NCBI GenBank assembly: GCA_025929455.1 | Contig: JAICMB010000287.1 | Coordinates: forward strand, 1 to 5,215 | From: Bryobacteraceae bacterium | GTDB taxonomy: Bacteria; Acidobacteriota; Terriglobia; Bryobacterales; Bryobacteraceae | Direction of reading: 5' to 3' | Length of the DNA: 5,215 bases | Shown: piece after piece, positions 1 to 5,215 of the stretch | Layout: every line of letters starts with the position of its first letter | Numbering within the stretch: the stretch's first letter is position 1 | Notes under the pieces: generated by a model | What the model saw: only the letters and a program-made list of their open reading frames with translations | Databases searched by the model: none | What the model was told of the DNA's origin: nothing | Translations under genes and position numbers: made by a program

Positions 1-2
1 CG

Positions 3-77
3 GTCGGACCCAAGGCCCTTTCACCCTACTTTTTAGTCAGCAACGGCGAGCGGCTTGGCGTCGCTTTGTGCGAGTGA
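3..77 (+). CDS. C-terminal end of an unidentified plus-strand protein (partial, cut by window edge)
   Basis: The frame starting at base 3 reads VGPKALSPYFLVSNGERLGV and four more residues before a TGA at 75-77. About 17 of its 24 codons end in G or C, as expected for coding DNA in this GC-rich genome, and better than the competing frame that stops near base 36. It would end 11 bp before the 3' end of the minus-strand gene that follows, a normal convergent arrangement. Only 24 residues are visible, so no family can be assigned and chance openness is possible. Confidence 0.35.
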   Translation, partial: VGPKALSPYFLVSNGERLGVALCE

Positions 78-88
78 GTACGTCAAGT

Positions 89-586
89 TCAAAACGCCTC
101 CGGCGCTTCCGGGAGGGGGATATTTTGAAACGGCCCGGTCAGCGACTCAGCGCCCTTGGCGATGAGAAATGTTTTGCTCTTCAGCCGATAAATGACACAG
201 GGCTGCAGTCCGAGACTCGCCGTGGCCTTTTCGTGCGAATCCACCTCGACCGTATCTTCGAACGCCTGCGCCGGAGAGCCGGGTTGTCCCCACGGATAAT
301 ACCTTTCCTTCGTCGCGGCGATGTCGTAAGTGTCGGCCTTGACGACTTCGAAGTCAGCAATCCCTTGTTGGTCTGTTGTCTGCGACAGCACACTTCCGGT
401 AGCGCTCGCAGTCACAGTGGCGCCGGCAACCGGATTCCCGTTCTGGTCGGTCACTTTGAGGATGGGGTCTCGAGACCCGCCGTACGGTCGAAAACCCAGC
501 GATGAAATATATCGGCCGAGGCCGCCGGTTTCATGCCGATCCGTGGATCGCAGACCCATGTCGACAGGCGTGGACGCCTGCCCCAC
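89..586 (-). pseudogene. Ig-like / carboxypeptidase-regulatory-like domain protein, probably lacking its true 5' end
   Basis: The convincing coding part begins around residue 40 of the open frame (about base 470 downwards). It carries the pattern VTDQNGNPVAGATVTAS, then a TTDQQGIADF turn. This is typical of a beta-sandwich of the carboxypeptidase-regulatory or bacterial Ig-like (Big_1) type, found in extracellular or cell-surface proteins of soil bacteria. Wobble positions there are GC-biased. The first ~40 residues (GQASTPVDMGLRSTDRHETG and on) are only the translation of a chain of palindromes. The GTG at 584-586 sits 2 nt behind the dehydrogenase stop, and neither it, the ATG at 557-559, nor the GTG at 452-454 has a ribosome binding site. 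No signal peptide is visible. I infer a 3' remnant of a longer gene whose front was lost or replaced by the repeat. A small intact protein starting at 454 is the alternative. Confidence 0.5.
465..580. repeat. Chain of four short palindromes with 2-nt centres
   Basis: Four perfect inverted repeats follow one another. GGGTCT-CG-AGACCC lies at 465-478, CGGCC-GA-GGCCG at 513-524, CGATCC-GT-GGATCG at 537-550 and CAGGCGT-GG-ACGCCTG at 565-580. Their centres are 47, 25 and 29 bp apart. The chain begins 8 bp behind the dehydrogenase stop codon on the minus strand and ends where the Ig-like domain coding starts. No T-tract follows, so it is not a standard intrinsic terminator. It could be a dispersed palindromic repeat, a transcript-end structure or a set of protein-binding sites. 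The palindromes are directly visible; the role is unknown. Confidence 0.7.
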
Positions 587-588
587 AG

Positions 589-2112
589 TCAGAACTGGAA
601 CTTGATGCCTTGTGCGAGCGGGAGTTCGCCGGACCAGTTGATGGTCACGGTCTGGCGGCGCATGTAGGCTTTCCAGGCGTCGCTGCCGCTTTCCCGGCCG
701 CCGCCGGTATCTTTTTCGCCGCCGAAGGCGCCGCCGATTTCCGCGCCGCTGGTGCCGATGTTGATATTGGCGATGCCGCAGTCGCTGCCGGCGGGGCTGA
801 GGAAGCGTTCGGCGGAGATCAGGTTGGTCGTGAAGAGCGCGGAGGAGAGGCCCTGCGGAACGTCGTTGTGCCAGGCGATGGCTTGTTCGAGGCGGTCGAA
901 TTCAACGATGTGCAGAATGGGGCCAAAGATTTCTTCCTGGAGGATGGGCATCTCCGCGCGCGAGCGCACGATGGTGGGTTCGACGAAGCAACCGCCGAGC
1001 GCGCTGCCGCCGAAAAGCACTTCCCCTCCTTGCTCCCGAATGTTTTCGAGGGCGCGCATCATGAGGTGTACCGCGTCCTGATCGATGAGCGGACCCATCA
1101 GCGTGGTCTCGTCCATGGGGTCGCCGACGCGCACCTGGCTGTACGCGGCGATGAGGCGCTTCGTGACGTCCTCCGCAATCGGTTTTTCGAGGAACAGGCG
1201 GCGGATGGACGTGCAGCGCTGGCCGGCGGTGCCGACGGCGCCGAACAGGACCGCGCGGACCGCGAGATCGAGATTGGCATCGGCGGTGACGATGACGCCG
1301 TTGTTGCCGCCGAGTTCGAGCAGCGTGCGGCCGAGCCGGCTGGCGACTGCTTGCGAAACGACACGGCCCATGCGGCAGGAGCCGGTGGCCGAGATCAGCG
1401 GGACGCGCGGGTCGTTGATGAGGCGCGTGCCGATTACGTCGTCGTCGCCGATCAGGAGCGTAAACACGCCGCTCCAGCCGTGGCGGGCGAGCACGCGATT
1501 GCAGATGTTCTGTACGGCGATGGCGGTGAGCGGCGTTTTCCTCGAGGGTTTCCAAACCACGCAGTCGCCGCACACCGCCGCGATGAGCGCGTTCCAGCTC
1601 CAGACCGCGACCGGAAAGTTGAAAGCGGTGATGAGGCCCGCGACACCGAGCGGATGCCATTGCTCGTACATGCGATGTCCGGGGCGCTCGCTGTGCATGG
1701 TGAGGCCGTAGAGCTGGCGCGAGAGTCCGACCGCGAAGTCCGCGACATCGATCATCTCCTGCACTTCGCCACGGCCTTCGGCGATGATTTTGCCCGTTTC
1801 GAGCGTGACGAGCGCGCCGAGGTCATCCTTGGCGCGGCGCAGTTCTTCGCCGATTTCACGCACGATCTGGCCGCGCTGCGGAGCGGGCGTTATGCGCCAC
1901 TGCTCGAAAGTCTTGAGCGCGGTCCAGACGACTTCGTCGTAGTCTTCTTCTTGCGCGAGGCGCACCCGTGCGATCTCTTCGCCGTTTGCGGGATTAATTG
2001 ACGCCATTTCCGCGCCGCGCGTGGGGAGCCAGTCCGCGGCGCACGCGCCGGAGCTGACCTGTTCGATGCCCAAACGTTCGAGGAGCGAAACCGCGGTCAT
2101 TGCGCCAGCCAT
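589..2112 (-). CDS. amaB: ALDH7/antiquitin-type aldehyde dehydrogenase, predicted L-aminoadipate-semialdehyde (piperidine-6-carboxylate) dehydrogenase
   Basis: A full-length 507-residue NAD-dependent aldehyde dehydrogenase. Known members of this subfamily oxidise alpha-aminoadipate semialdehyde, in equilibrium with piperidine-6-carboxylate, to aminoadipate in cytoplasmic lysine catabolism. Visible motifs: [11 protein letters not shown] (residues 164-174, with oxyanion Asn165), WKPS (187-190) for NAD, SATGS (241-245), the general base Glu266 in LELGGNN, and the catalytic Cys300 in [15 protein letters not shown]. Glu394 lies in EEIFGP. The GGNN and [13 protein letters not shown] segments and [18 protein letters not shown] (115-132) are characteristic of ALDH7 rather than other branches. 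The start at 2112 is preferred because GGAAGG lies 6 nt upstream. A second ATG at 2100 overlaps the upstream stop as ATGA. The gene overlaps the radical SAM gene, so the two are probably cotranscribed. No other lysine-degradation gene is in the window, so the substrate is inferred from family. Confidence 0.88.
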   Translation of the reverse strand: MAGAMTAVSLLERLGIEQVSSGACAADWLPTRGAEMASINPANGEEIARVRLAQEEDYDEVVWTALKTFEQWRITPAPQRGQIVREIGEELRRAKDDLGALVTLETGKIIAEGRGEVQEMIDVADFAVGLSRQLYGLTMHSERPGHRMYEQWHPLGVAGLITAFNFPVAVWSWNALIAAVCGDCVVWKPSRKTPLTAIAVQNICNRVLARHGWSGVFTLLIGDDDVIGTRLINDPRVPLISATGSCRMGRVVSQAVASRLGRTLLELGGNNGVIVTADANLDLAVRAVLFGAVGTAGQRCTSIRRLFLEKPIAEDVTKRLIAAYSQVRVGDPMDETTLMGPLIDQDAVHLMMRALENIREQGGEVLFGGSALGGCFVEPTIVRSRAEMPILQEEIFGPILHIVEFDRLEQAIAWHNDVPQGLSSALFTTNLISAERFLSPAGSDCGIANINIGTSGAEIGGAFGGEKDTGGGRESGSDAWKAYMRRQTVTINWSGELPLAQGIKFQF

Positions 2113-2969
2113 GAAAAACCTTCCGTTCCGGCCGCAACGCGGCGGCCTGTCTGTTGGACGTGCGCTGTCATGCGTTGTAGCACTTCGGATTGAAATGCGG
2201 GATCGAGCCAGCGCTCGAACCCGTGCCGCCGGCAGATGCGGATCGCGGCGTCACGCGTGGTCGCACCGCGCGGTTTGGTTTCGCGCACGTGCAGCGGATC
2301 CACGATGATGTCCTCGGCGGTAGCGTCGAGCGCGATGTGGATCAGCCGCGCGGGATCGCACGGCAGAATGGGCGCGAGCGTGGCGAATACGCGTAGGCCG
2401 GCGGCGCGCAACCGCGCTATCGCATCAAGGCGCGCGCCTAGCGGTTCGCAGTACGGCTCGAAGAGACGGCGGACGTCCTCGCGATCGGTGGTGAGCGAGA
2501 AGCTGACGCGCACGGCAGTGCGTGCGGCGACGCGCGCAATGCGATCGATGTCGCGTACGATTAGTGGACCGCGCGTCTGTAGGACGAACACCCGCGGAGG
2601 ACATACGAGCAGCGCATCGAGGATGCCGGGCATAAGTTGCATGCGCGCTTCGGCCGGCTGATAAGGATCGACTAGCGGCGAGCAGTAGATCGCTTCGTTC
2701 CCGCGCAACTCGCGCCCGAGCAGCGCGGCGGCATTCGATTTAGCGGTGGTGAATTGACCCCAGCGCCGCCAGTCGTCCGGTCTCAAGCCACCCTGGATGC
2801 GCATGGTTGGGACATAGCAATAAGTACAGCCGTAAGTACAATTGCGAGCCGGAGTGAGTGAGTGTGTAAAACCTGCCTGCGCAATAAAGCCGGAAGTGCG
2901 ACTCAGAATGGAGCGCGCTTCAGACGTAAACACTTGAAAAGGCACACTCACGAACCTATTCTGGCGCAC
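2097..2969 (-). CDS. SplB-like radical SAM protein (COG1533 type), function unknown
   Basis: A 290-residue cytoplasmic protein with a radical SAM cluster motif CX3CX2C at Cys44, Cys48 and Cys51 ([12 protein letters not shown]), expected to bind a 4Fe-4S cluster and S-adenosylmethionine. Further family marks are a TSGF segment (25-28), VDPYQPAE (100-107), [14 protein letters not shown] (129-142), an EP pair at 171-172 inside [21 protein letters not shown], and LAPILPCDP (198-206). This is the layout of the group related to spore photoproduct lyase that is widespread in non-sporulating bacteria and whose reaction is mostly unknown. DNA photoproduct repair should not be assumed. The GTG at 2967-2969 has no clear ribosome binding site. 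GTG codons at 2949-2951 and 2943-2945 are possible starts and would lose no family motif. Its stop falls inside the start region of the dehydrogenase gene, suggesting one operon. Confidence 0.85.
   Translation of the reverse strand: MRQNRFVSVPFQVFTSEARSILSRTSGFIAQAGFTHSLTPARNCTYGCTYCYVPTMRIQGGLRPDDWRRWGQFTTAKSNAAALLGRELRGNEAIYCSPLVDPYQPAEARMQLMPGILDALLVCPPRVFVLQTRGPLIVRDIDRIARVAARTAVRVSFSLTTDREDVRRLFEPYCEPLGARLDAIARLRAAGLRVFATLAPILPCDPARLIHIALDATAEDIIVDPLHVRETKPRGATTRDAAIRICRRHGFERWLDPAFQSEVLQRMTAHVQQTGRRVAAGTEGFSWLAQ
2119..2124 (-). promoter_or_regulatory. Ribosome binding site deciding the dehydrogenase start
   Basis: GGAAGG on the minus strand stands 6 nt before the ATG at 2110-2112. The alternative ATG at 2098-2100 has only the weaker GGCTGG in front. 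The site lies inside the last codons of the upstream radical SAM gene, as expected for translationally coupled genes. Confidence 0.5.
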
Positions 2970-3034
2970 TCCGGCGCGTTACCGGCGGGGCGATTGGCAA
3001 TGTGGTTGCTTCAGTAGTTGCGGGAGACTTGATC
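2970..3034. promoter_or_regulatory. Divergent intergenic region between the radical SAM gene and csbD
   Basis: This short non-coding stretch separates genes transcribed away from each other, so promoters for both directions should lie here or slightly inside the radical SAM 5' end. A TTGGCA at 2994-2999 resembles a -35 box for the plus strand, but no good -10 follows at the right distance. No operator or riboswitch is recognisable. Confidence 0.35.
3022..3026 (+). promoter_or_regulatory. Ribosome binding site of csbD
   Basis: GGGAG lies 8 nt before the ATG at 3035-3037. This fixes the csbD start there rather than at the in-frame GTG at 3002, which would add the unrelated residues MVASVVAGDLI. 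Confidence 0.65.
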
Positions 3035-3274
3035 ATGAATTGGGATCGAATCGAAGGTAACTGGAAACAATTCATGGGTAAAGCCCGCGAACAGTGGGGC
3101 AAGCTTACCGATGACGATTGGCACCGCATTGCCGGAAAAAAGGACCAGCTTGTGGGCCGCGTCCAGGAACGCTACGGCACGTCGAAAGACGAAGCGTCCC
3201 GGCAGGCCGACGAGTGGGCCAAGACCATAAAGGAAGAGCACGAGCACGATCTGGAAGGCAGCCACCGCTCTTAG
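3035..3274 (+). CDS. csbD: CsbD family stress-response protein (YjbJ-like)
   Basis: A small, very hydrophilic cytoplasmic protein of 79 residues. It opens with the family signature [20 protein letters not shown], followed by [20 protein letters not shown] and the repeat-like [21 protein letters not shown]. The length and the two amphipathic helix-forming halves match the family. Members such as Bacillus CsbD and E. coli YjbJ are abundant under general stress, but their molecular function is not established. The C-terminus carries an extra charged tail rich in Glu, His and Lys ([17 protein letters not shown]). The start follows from the MNWD signature and the GGGAG site upstream. The next gene on the same strand, a DUF1328 membrane protein 79 bp downstream, is a frequent companion of such stress genes. 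Confidence 0.92.
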   Translation: MNWDRIEGNWKQFMGKAREQWGKLTDDDWHRIAGKKDQLVGRVQERYGTSKDEASRQADEWAKTIKEEHEHDLEGSHRS

Positions 3275-3317
3275 CGGGGCCGTCTCTTACGATCTGGTTT
3301 CTGCAGTAAAACAATAC

Positions 3318-3332
3318 GCCCGCGGTGCGGGC
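3318..3332 (+). other. Short GC-rich hairpin between csbD and the DUF1328 gene
   Basis: GCCCGC-GGT-GCGGGC forms a perfect 6-bp stem with a 3-nt loop. It is followed by ACAAAGGAG, not by a T-run, so it is unlikely to be an intrinsic terminator. It may protect the csbD message end or modulate expression of the gene downstream. Confidence 0.4.
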
Positions 3333-3353
3333 ACAAAGGAGCGTGGAGGAATT

Positions 3354-3518
3354 ATGTTGTATTACGCGTTAGTGTTTCTGATCGTTGCAATCGTCTGCGC
3401 GATCCTGGGCTTCGGCGTGCTTTCTGCCGCTGCGGCCGGTATCGCGAAGATCCTCTTTTTCATTTTCCTCGTCGTGTTTATCGTGTCGCTGCTGTTCGGC
3501 GCGGTGCGGCGAGTTTAA
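3354..3518 (+). CDS. DUF1328 small inner-membrane protein (YtjA-like)
   Basis: A 54-residue protein beginning [20 protein letters not shown] and ending FGAVRRV. It has two hydrophobic helices (about residues 3-23 and 29-49) separated by the small-residue turn SAAAAGIAK, exactly the length and plan of the DUF1328/YtjA family. The family sits in the cytoplasmic membrane, has no known activity and is often beside CsbD or other stress genes. GGAGGA at 3345-3350 lies just before the ATG, and AAAGGAG at 3335-3341 is a second candidate site. The gene is easy to miss because it is so short. Its last 41 bp overlap, tail to tail, the end of the minus-strand amidohydrolase gene. Confidence 0.9.
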   Translation: MLYYALVFLIVAIVCAILGFGVLSAAAAGIAKILFFIFLVVFIVSLLFGAVRRV

Positions 3519-4824
3519 CGCGTGGCGGGGCGGATTGCTGCTTGCCGCCCCGCCGCTTCCCACCTGCCGGTTGCACAATTTTCCCGCCTACAATCACTAA
3601 ACTGATCTTCTGCGTGTTCGCGATGTTCTGAAGCGGATTCGCGTTCAGCATCACGAGATCGGCGATTTTGTGTTCCGCCACTGAGCCGAGCGATTCGTCG
3701 GCATCGATGGACCGCGCGGGTTCGATCGTGGCCGTACGTAGCGCTTGAGCTGGCGTGAGTCCGGCATCGACGAGTAGAGTGAGTTCTCGATGCAGTTCCA
3801 ACCCCGGAACGGTGTGTGGGGCGCCCGTGCCGCTGCCGGCAAGTATGGGAACACCCGCGCGCTGCATGCGGATAAGCAGTTCGCGATAGGCGAGATACTT
3901 GCGCTTCCATAGTTCCGAGGCGTCTGCGTCCGCACCATCGCGGCCACGCAGCATCGACAATACCGGAACCTGCCGGACCTGATAGCGGGCCATGGCAGTG
4001 ATCACGCCGGCGGCTTTCGCCTCGCTGAAAGTGTCGAGGATTCGCTCCTGGTAACGGCAGACCGCGGCGCTGTTGCCGGCGCCAATCGCTTCGGCCAGCG
4101 GCATGCGAACGCGGCGCTCTTCGGTAGAGCACGCGAGCAGAATGCCGGAGAAGTTCTCGATGCTGTCCTGCCGCGCATCGGCGGCGGCTTCGAGCGCACT
4201 TACGGTGTACGGGACCGCGCCCGCCACCGGCAATCCCCATTTACGCGCACGCTCGAGCAGCGCGAAATAGGCATCGCGCGGCAACGTGGGCAGGATATCA
4301 ACGCAATTGGAGCCCGCGTCTTCCACGCGGTCGTAGGCGGTCCGGGCCTCCCGGGGCGTGCGCACCAGCAGAACCGGAAGACGCGCGTCCACTGATGGCA
4401 TGCCGCTGACTGGCGAGCCGCAGGTTTCGACGTGCGGTCCGAGCAGGCGGCCTTCGTTCACCTCGCGGCGCCACGGGCCTACGCGCGCGAGATCGCTGCC
4501 CATATCACGTACGCCCGTGACGCCCCAGGACAGAAATTGCGGGAATTGGTTGCTGTCGTACCAGAGATGGACATGCATGTCCCACAGGCCCGGAATGAGG
4601 AACTTGCCGGAGCCGTTGATCACGCGCAGAGCGTACCGTGTGCGGGTGCGCGGAGAGCGTCCGCTGATCGATGCAATGCGGTCGCCATGGATCAGCACCG
4701 CGCGATGGGGGATAACAGTCCCGGCAGCGACGTCGACGACCGAAACATCACGAATGAGAATGTCGGCGGGAAGCGCGGCGCCGCTCAGAATTGCGATGAG
4801 AAGAGCGGTAATCGCGCGGGGCAT
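3478..4824 (-). CDS. Exported amidohydrolase-like protein, metal site largely lost (predicted pseudoenzyme)
   Basis: A 448-residue member of the imidazolonepropionase-like amidohydrolase group (COG1228 type). A signal peptide is visible: MPR, a hydrophobic run [13 protein letters not shown], then a likely cleavage near ALPA-D. The composite beta-sandwich and TIM-barrel layout is present: [10 protein letters not shown] near 22-31, [13 protein letters not shown] (75-87) with His84 and His86, LPRDAYFAL (181-189), the C-terminal [20 protein letters not shown] (351-370) and [14 protein letters not shown] (385-398). However, the family positions for the bridging Lys, two later His and the catalytic Asp read Asp176, Ala203 (GAVP for GHVP), Asn224 (SIEN for SIEH) and Gly332 (AGSG for AGTD). 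Hydrolysis is therefore doubtful. The tail after about residue 419 is unusually basic and overlaps the neighbouring gene. The start at 4824 was chosen over the GTG at 4899 because the signal peptide begins there and the extra codons lie in a hairpin repeat. No clear ribosome binding site is seen. Confidence 0.85.
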   Translation of the reverse strand: MPRAITALLIAILSGAALPADILIRDVSVVDVAAGTVIPHRAVLIHGDRIASISGRSPRTRTRYALRVINGSGKFLIPGLWDMHVHLWYDSNQFPQFLSWGVTGVRDMGSDLARVGPWRREVNEGRLLGPHVETCGSPVSGMPSVDARLPVLLVRTPREARTAYDRVEDAGSNCVDILPTLPRDAYFALLERARKWGLPVAGAVPYTVSALEAAADARQDSIENFSGILLACSTEERRVRMPLAEAIGAGNSAAVCRYQERILDTFSEAKAAGVITAMARYQVRQVPVLSMLRGRDGADADASELWKRKYLAYRELLIRMQRAGVPILAGSGTGAPHTVPGLELHRELTLLVDAGLTPAQALRTATIEPARSIDADESLGSVAEHKIADLVMLNANPLQNIANTQKISLVIVGGKIVQPAGGKRRGGKQQSAPPRVKLAAPRRTAATR

Positions 4825-4871
4825 CGTTGATAACGATTGTCCCAGAAGGGAGCTAGCGGTGGAATGCCGGA

Positions 4872-4896
4872 GGGCAGCCAGCAAGACTGGCTGCCC
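4872..4896. terminator. Strong hairpin behind the PEP-CTERM gene (terminator-like or dispersed repeat)
   Basis: GGGCAGCCAG and CTGGCTGCCC form a perfect 10-bp stem around a 5-nt loop (CAAGA on the plus strand). It begins 6 nt behind the PEP-CTERM stop codon on the minus strand, the place for a transcript-end structure. No T-tract follows in either direction, so it is not a textbook intrinsic terminator. On the minus strand it is introduced by GTGGGGCAG, which also stands behind the dehydrogenase stop. Confidence 0.5.
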
Positions 4897-4902
4897 CACG
4901 TG

Positions 4903-5215
4903 TTAGCAGAGGCGCTTGCGGATGAGGGCGGCCGCAGCGAGACCCGTCGCGCACAGCAGGAAGCCGGCGGGTTCCGGGATGGTCGAAGGCGGCGGATTTG
5001 GGTTGTCAACGGGAACGCCGGCTGCGAAAACCACAAAACCGTCAGAACTGGCGAGCGTGGTTCCGATATTGGGAGTGTTTGCAGCGAAGCTGAATGTCGC
5101 TCCGCCGTTTGCTATGTAAGAGCCACTCGACAGCGTTGAGGTCATGCCGACGCCATAAAAGGGACCGTCGATCAGTCCGGGCATGAGATCGATCAGCGGG
5201 TTGCCCGCGGTGTCC
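4903..5215 (-). CDS. PEP-CTERM sorting domain protein (C-terminal part, 5' end beyond window)
   Basis: The frame is open to the right edge and shows 103 residues before the TAA at 4903-4905. The last 25 residues (4906-4980) form a PEP-CTERM tail: an IPEP motif, a hydrophobic helix (AGFLLCATGLAAAALI), then basic RKR and a terminal Leu-Cys. Such tails are cut by an exosortase at the membrane so that the protein reaches the cell surface or exopolysaccharide. Before the tail is a proline-rich linker (DNPNPPPST). Further back is a Gly/Ser/Thr-rich, beta-type passenger (TSTLSSGSYIANGGATFSFA) typical of small secreted proteins in this class. No function of the passenger can be named, and no exosortase gene is in the window. 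The ATG at 5182-5184 is internal, since the same frame continues upstream as DTAGNPLIDL. Confidence 0.85.
   Translation of the reverse strand, partial: DTAGNPLIDLMPGLIDGPFYGVGMTSTLSSGSYIANGGATFSFAANTPNIGTTLASSDGFVVFAAGVPVDNPNPPPSTIPEPAGFLLCATGLAAAALIRKRLC

Noticed and set aside
502..2001. Long plus-strand open frame of about 500 codons opposite the dehydrogenase gene
   Set aside because: It is a shadow caused by GC-biased codons of the dehydrogenase. Its translation is Ala/Asp/Glu/Arg-rich with no family motif, while the opposite strand has every ALDH motif in order.
2952..2981. ECF/EcfG-like general-stress promoter (GAAC ... CGTT) before csbD
   Set aside because: The spacer is about 21 nt, longer than the 16-17 nt expected, and the -35 lacks a leading G. 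The match is too weak to claim.
3002..3034. Earlier in-frame GTG start for csbD
   Set aside because: The family begins at MNWD, and GGGAG is placed correctly for the ATG at 3035.
3515..4240. Alternative minus-strand frame of about 240 codons inside the amidohydrolase gene
   Set aside because: It is Arg/Gly/His-rich with no motif, a frame-shifted shadow of the real gene.
4836..4866. Possible sigma-70 promoter before the amidohydrolase gene on the minus strand (TTCCAC, 17 nt, GACAAT)
   Set aside because: Spacing is good, but the -35 matches consensus at only two of six positions, so it is no better than chance.
4825..4899. N-terminal extension of the amidohydrolase gene from the GTG at 4899
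   Set aside because: The extra 25 codons lie over the hairpin repeat and would bury the signal peptide that starts at MPRAIT. No ribosome binding site precedes 4899.
1..5215. CRISPR array, tRNA, rRNA, insertion sequence, toxin-antitoxin or defence operon
   Set aside because: I found no regularly spaced direct repeats, no cloverleaf-like sequence, no transposase motif and no recognisable defence or toxin protein. The gene content is metabolic, stress-related and surface-related.

Overview
This is a GC-rich, densely coded window from a bacterial chromosome. Three things point to an Acidobacteriota-type soil bacterium, perhaps of the Solibacter/Bryobacter kind: a PEP-CTERM sorting tail, an exported amidohydrolase of a type common in that phylum, and short hairpin repeats placed right behind stop codons. 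This placement is an inference from protein style, not a database result.

Layout. Positions 3-77 probably hold the last codons of a plus-strand gene. A minus-strand beta-sandwich (Ig/carboxypeptidase-regulatory-like) coding remnant converges on it (89-454, open to 586). Its upstream end runs into a chain of four short palindromes (465-580) with no gene of its own. Next on the minus strand is a two-gene overlapping unit: a radical SAM protein of the SplB-like class (2097-2969), then an ALDH7/antiquitin-type aldehyde dehydrogenase (589-2112) predicted to oxidise alpha-aminoadipate semialdehyde in lysine breakdown. A 65-bp divergent intergenic region separates this unit from a plus-strand pair of small stress-type genes: CsbD-like (3035-3274) and a 54-residue DUF1328 membrane protein (3354-3518). 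The DUF1328 3' end overlaps by 41 bp the 3' end of a minus-strand exported amidohydrolase-like protein (3478-4824). The window closes with the C-terminal part of a PEP-CTERM protein (4903 to the right edge), separated from the amidohydrolase gene by a strong hairpin.

The main points of interest are: (1) the amidohydrolase keeps its HxH motif but has lost the other expected metal ligands, so it looks like a pseudoenzyme; (2) four consecutive palindromes with 2-nt centres lie behind the dehydrogenase gene; (3) the same 9-mer, GTGGGGCAG, follows two unrelated minus-strand stop codons by 2-3 nt and opens a hairpin each time, which suggests a dispersed 3'-end repeat family. I see no CRISPR array, tRNA, rRNA, insertion sequence or defence system.
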